A stretch of 59,083 nt of DNA, from contig WTFV01000048.1 of assembly GCA_011523845.1 (NCBI GenBank), positions 1-59,083 on the forward strand, in the 5' to 3' direction. The notes beneath the pieces are model-generated. The model worked only from the letters and a program-made list of their open reading frames with translations. It was not told where the DNA came from and searched no databases. The translations under genes and the position numbers were made by a program. This DNA is from Acidobacteriota bacterium. GTDB lineage: Bacteria; Acidobacteriota; Vicinamibacteria; Vicinamibacterales; UBA8438. Positions 59,064-59,083 of this stretch are shown piece by piece (positions within the stretch are counted from its first letter, which is position 1; the number at the start of each line of letters is the position of its first letter).

Positions 59064-59083
59064 GCGGGGCTGGCCAGCCCCGC
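59064..59083. repeat. 20-bp perfect palindrome at the window edge
   Basis: GCGGGGCTGGCCAGCCCCGC is its own reverse complement and ends at the last base of the window. It could be a transcript hairpin, the arm of a repeat, or an assembly/contig edge feature. Confidence 0.7.

Noticed and set aside
1..59083. tRNA, rRNA, known riboswitches, prophage or integrase genes
   Set aside because: No sequence with recognisable tRNA arms, rRNA cores or phage structural motifs was found by eye; short RNAs could still be missed.

Overview
The window is about 59 kb of very GC-rich bacterial DNA with no rRNA, tRNA, phage module or CRISPR array that I can recognise. The gene content suggests an Acidobacteriota (Vicinamibacteria-like) genome. 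It has Oar-type TonB-dependent receptors with an N-terminal carboxypeptidase-regulatory domain, a CRTAC1/FG-GAP lipoprotein near a TPR lipoprotein, secreted PQQ-propeller and NHL-propeller proteins, a duplicated secreted family of about 350 residues, and many small toxin-antitoxin and Uma2 genes. The taxonomic call is inference from gene families.

Layout. 1-13.3 kb (minus strand): three closely related Oar-like receptors (the first cut by the window edge), with a FG-GAP lipoprotein, a TPR lipoprotein, two coiled-coil proteins and a decayed VapBC locus between them. All three receptor genes carry the same 11-mer far upstream, at an identical distance in two of them. 13.6-22.7 kb: an acyltransferase with two cyclic-nucleotide-binding-like domains, divergent from and sharing start-codon bases with an acetyl-xylan-esterase-like hydrolase; a secreted VOC protein; an NHL protein; a tiny membrane protein; HspQ; an RnfD-like/Sel1 fusion; and a formylglycine-generating-enzyme-like lipoprotein. 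22.7-25.2 kb: HigBA with a clear operator, an antitoxin remnant, and a PEGA lipoprotein coupled to an outer-membrane barrel protein. 25.5-33 kb: a sigma-54 activator, lactate permease, EVE protein, serine hydrolase, Uma2 protein and a RelE-type pair whose toxin starts with CTG. 33-41 kb: secreted PQQ protein, two paralogous secreted proteins, a metallo-beta-lactamase-fold hydrolase and a Tat-exported linalool-dehydratase-isomerase-like protein. 41-48 kb: YbjQ-like protein, a sodium:solute symporter with a small membrane partner, a long YjbQ-like protein, Uma2, an endostatin/lectin-like secreted protein, a GIY-YIG-like protein and a Tat-exported double-VOC protein. 48-59 kb: a large helicase-associated-like protein, a Gfo/Idh/MocA-GMC-VOC operon, a fourth TonB-dependent receptor, a second metallo-hydrolase and an IS630-like remnant.

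How the genes fit together. The recurring theme is import and breakdown of organic matter: large outer-membrane receptors, many exported enzymes and binding proteins, and transporters for lactate and a sodium-coupled solute. The Gfo/Idh/MocA-GMC-VOC operon and the metallo-hydrolases suggest oxidation of sugars or terpenoid/aromatic compounds; this is inference. The non-coding sequence is unusually rich in dispersed hairpin-forming repeats (three families, several copies each) that often abut stop codons. Four gene pairs overlap by exactly four bases, always with a non-ATG start (GTGA, CTGA, TTGA, GTGA). I did not find a clear new defence or secretion system. The most original signals are the shared receptor leader motif, the repeat families, the fused acyltransferase and the exported Ldi-family protein.
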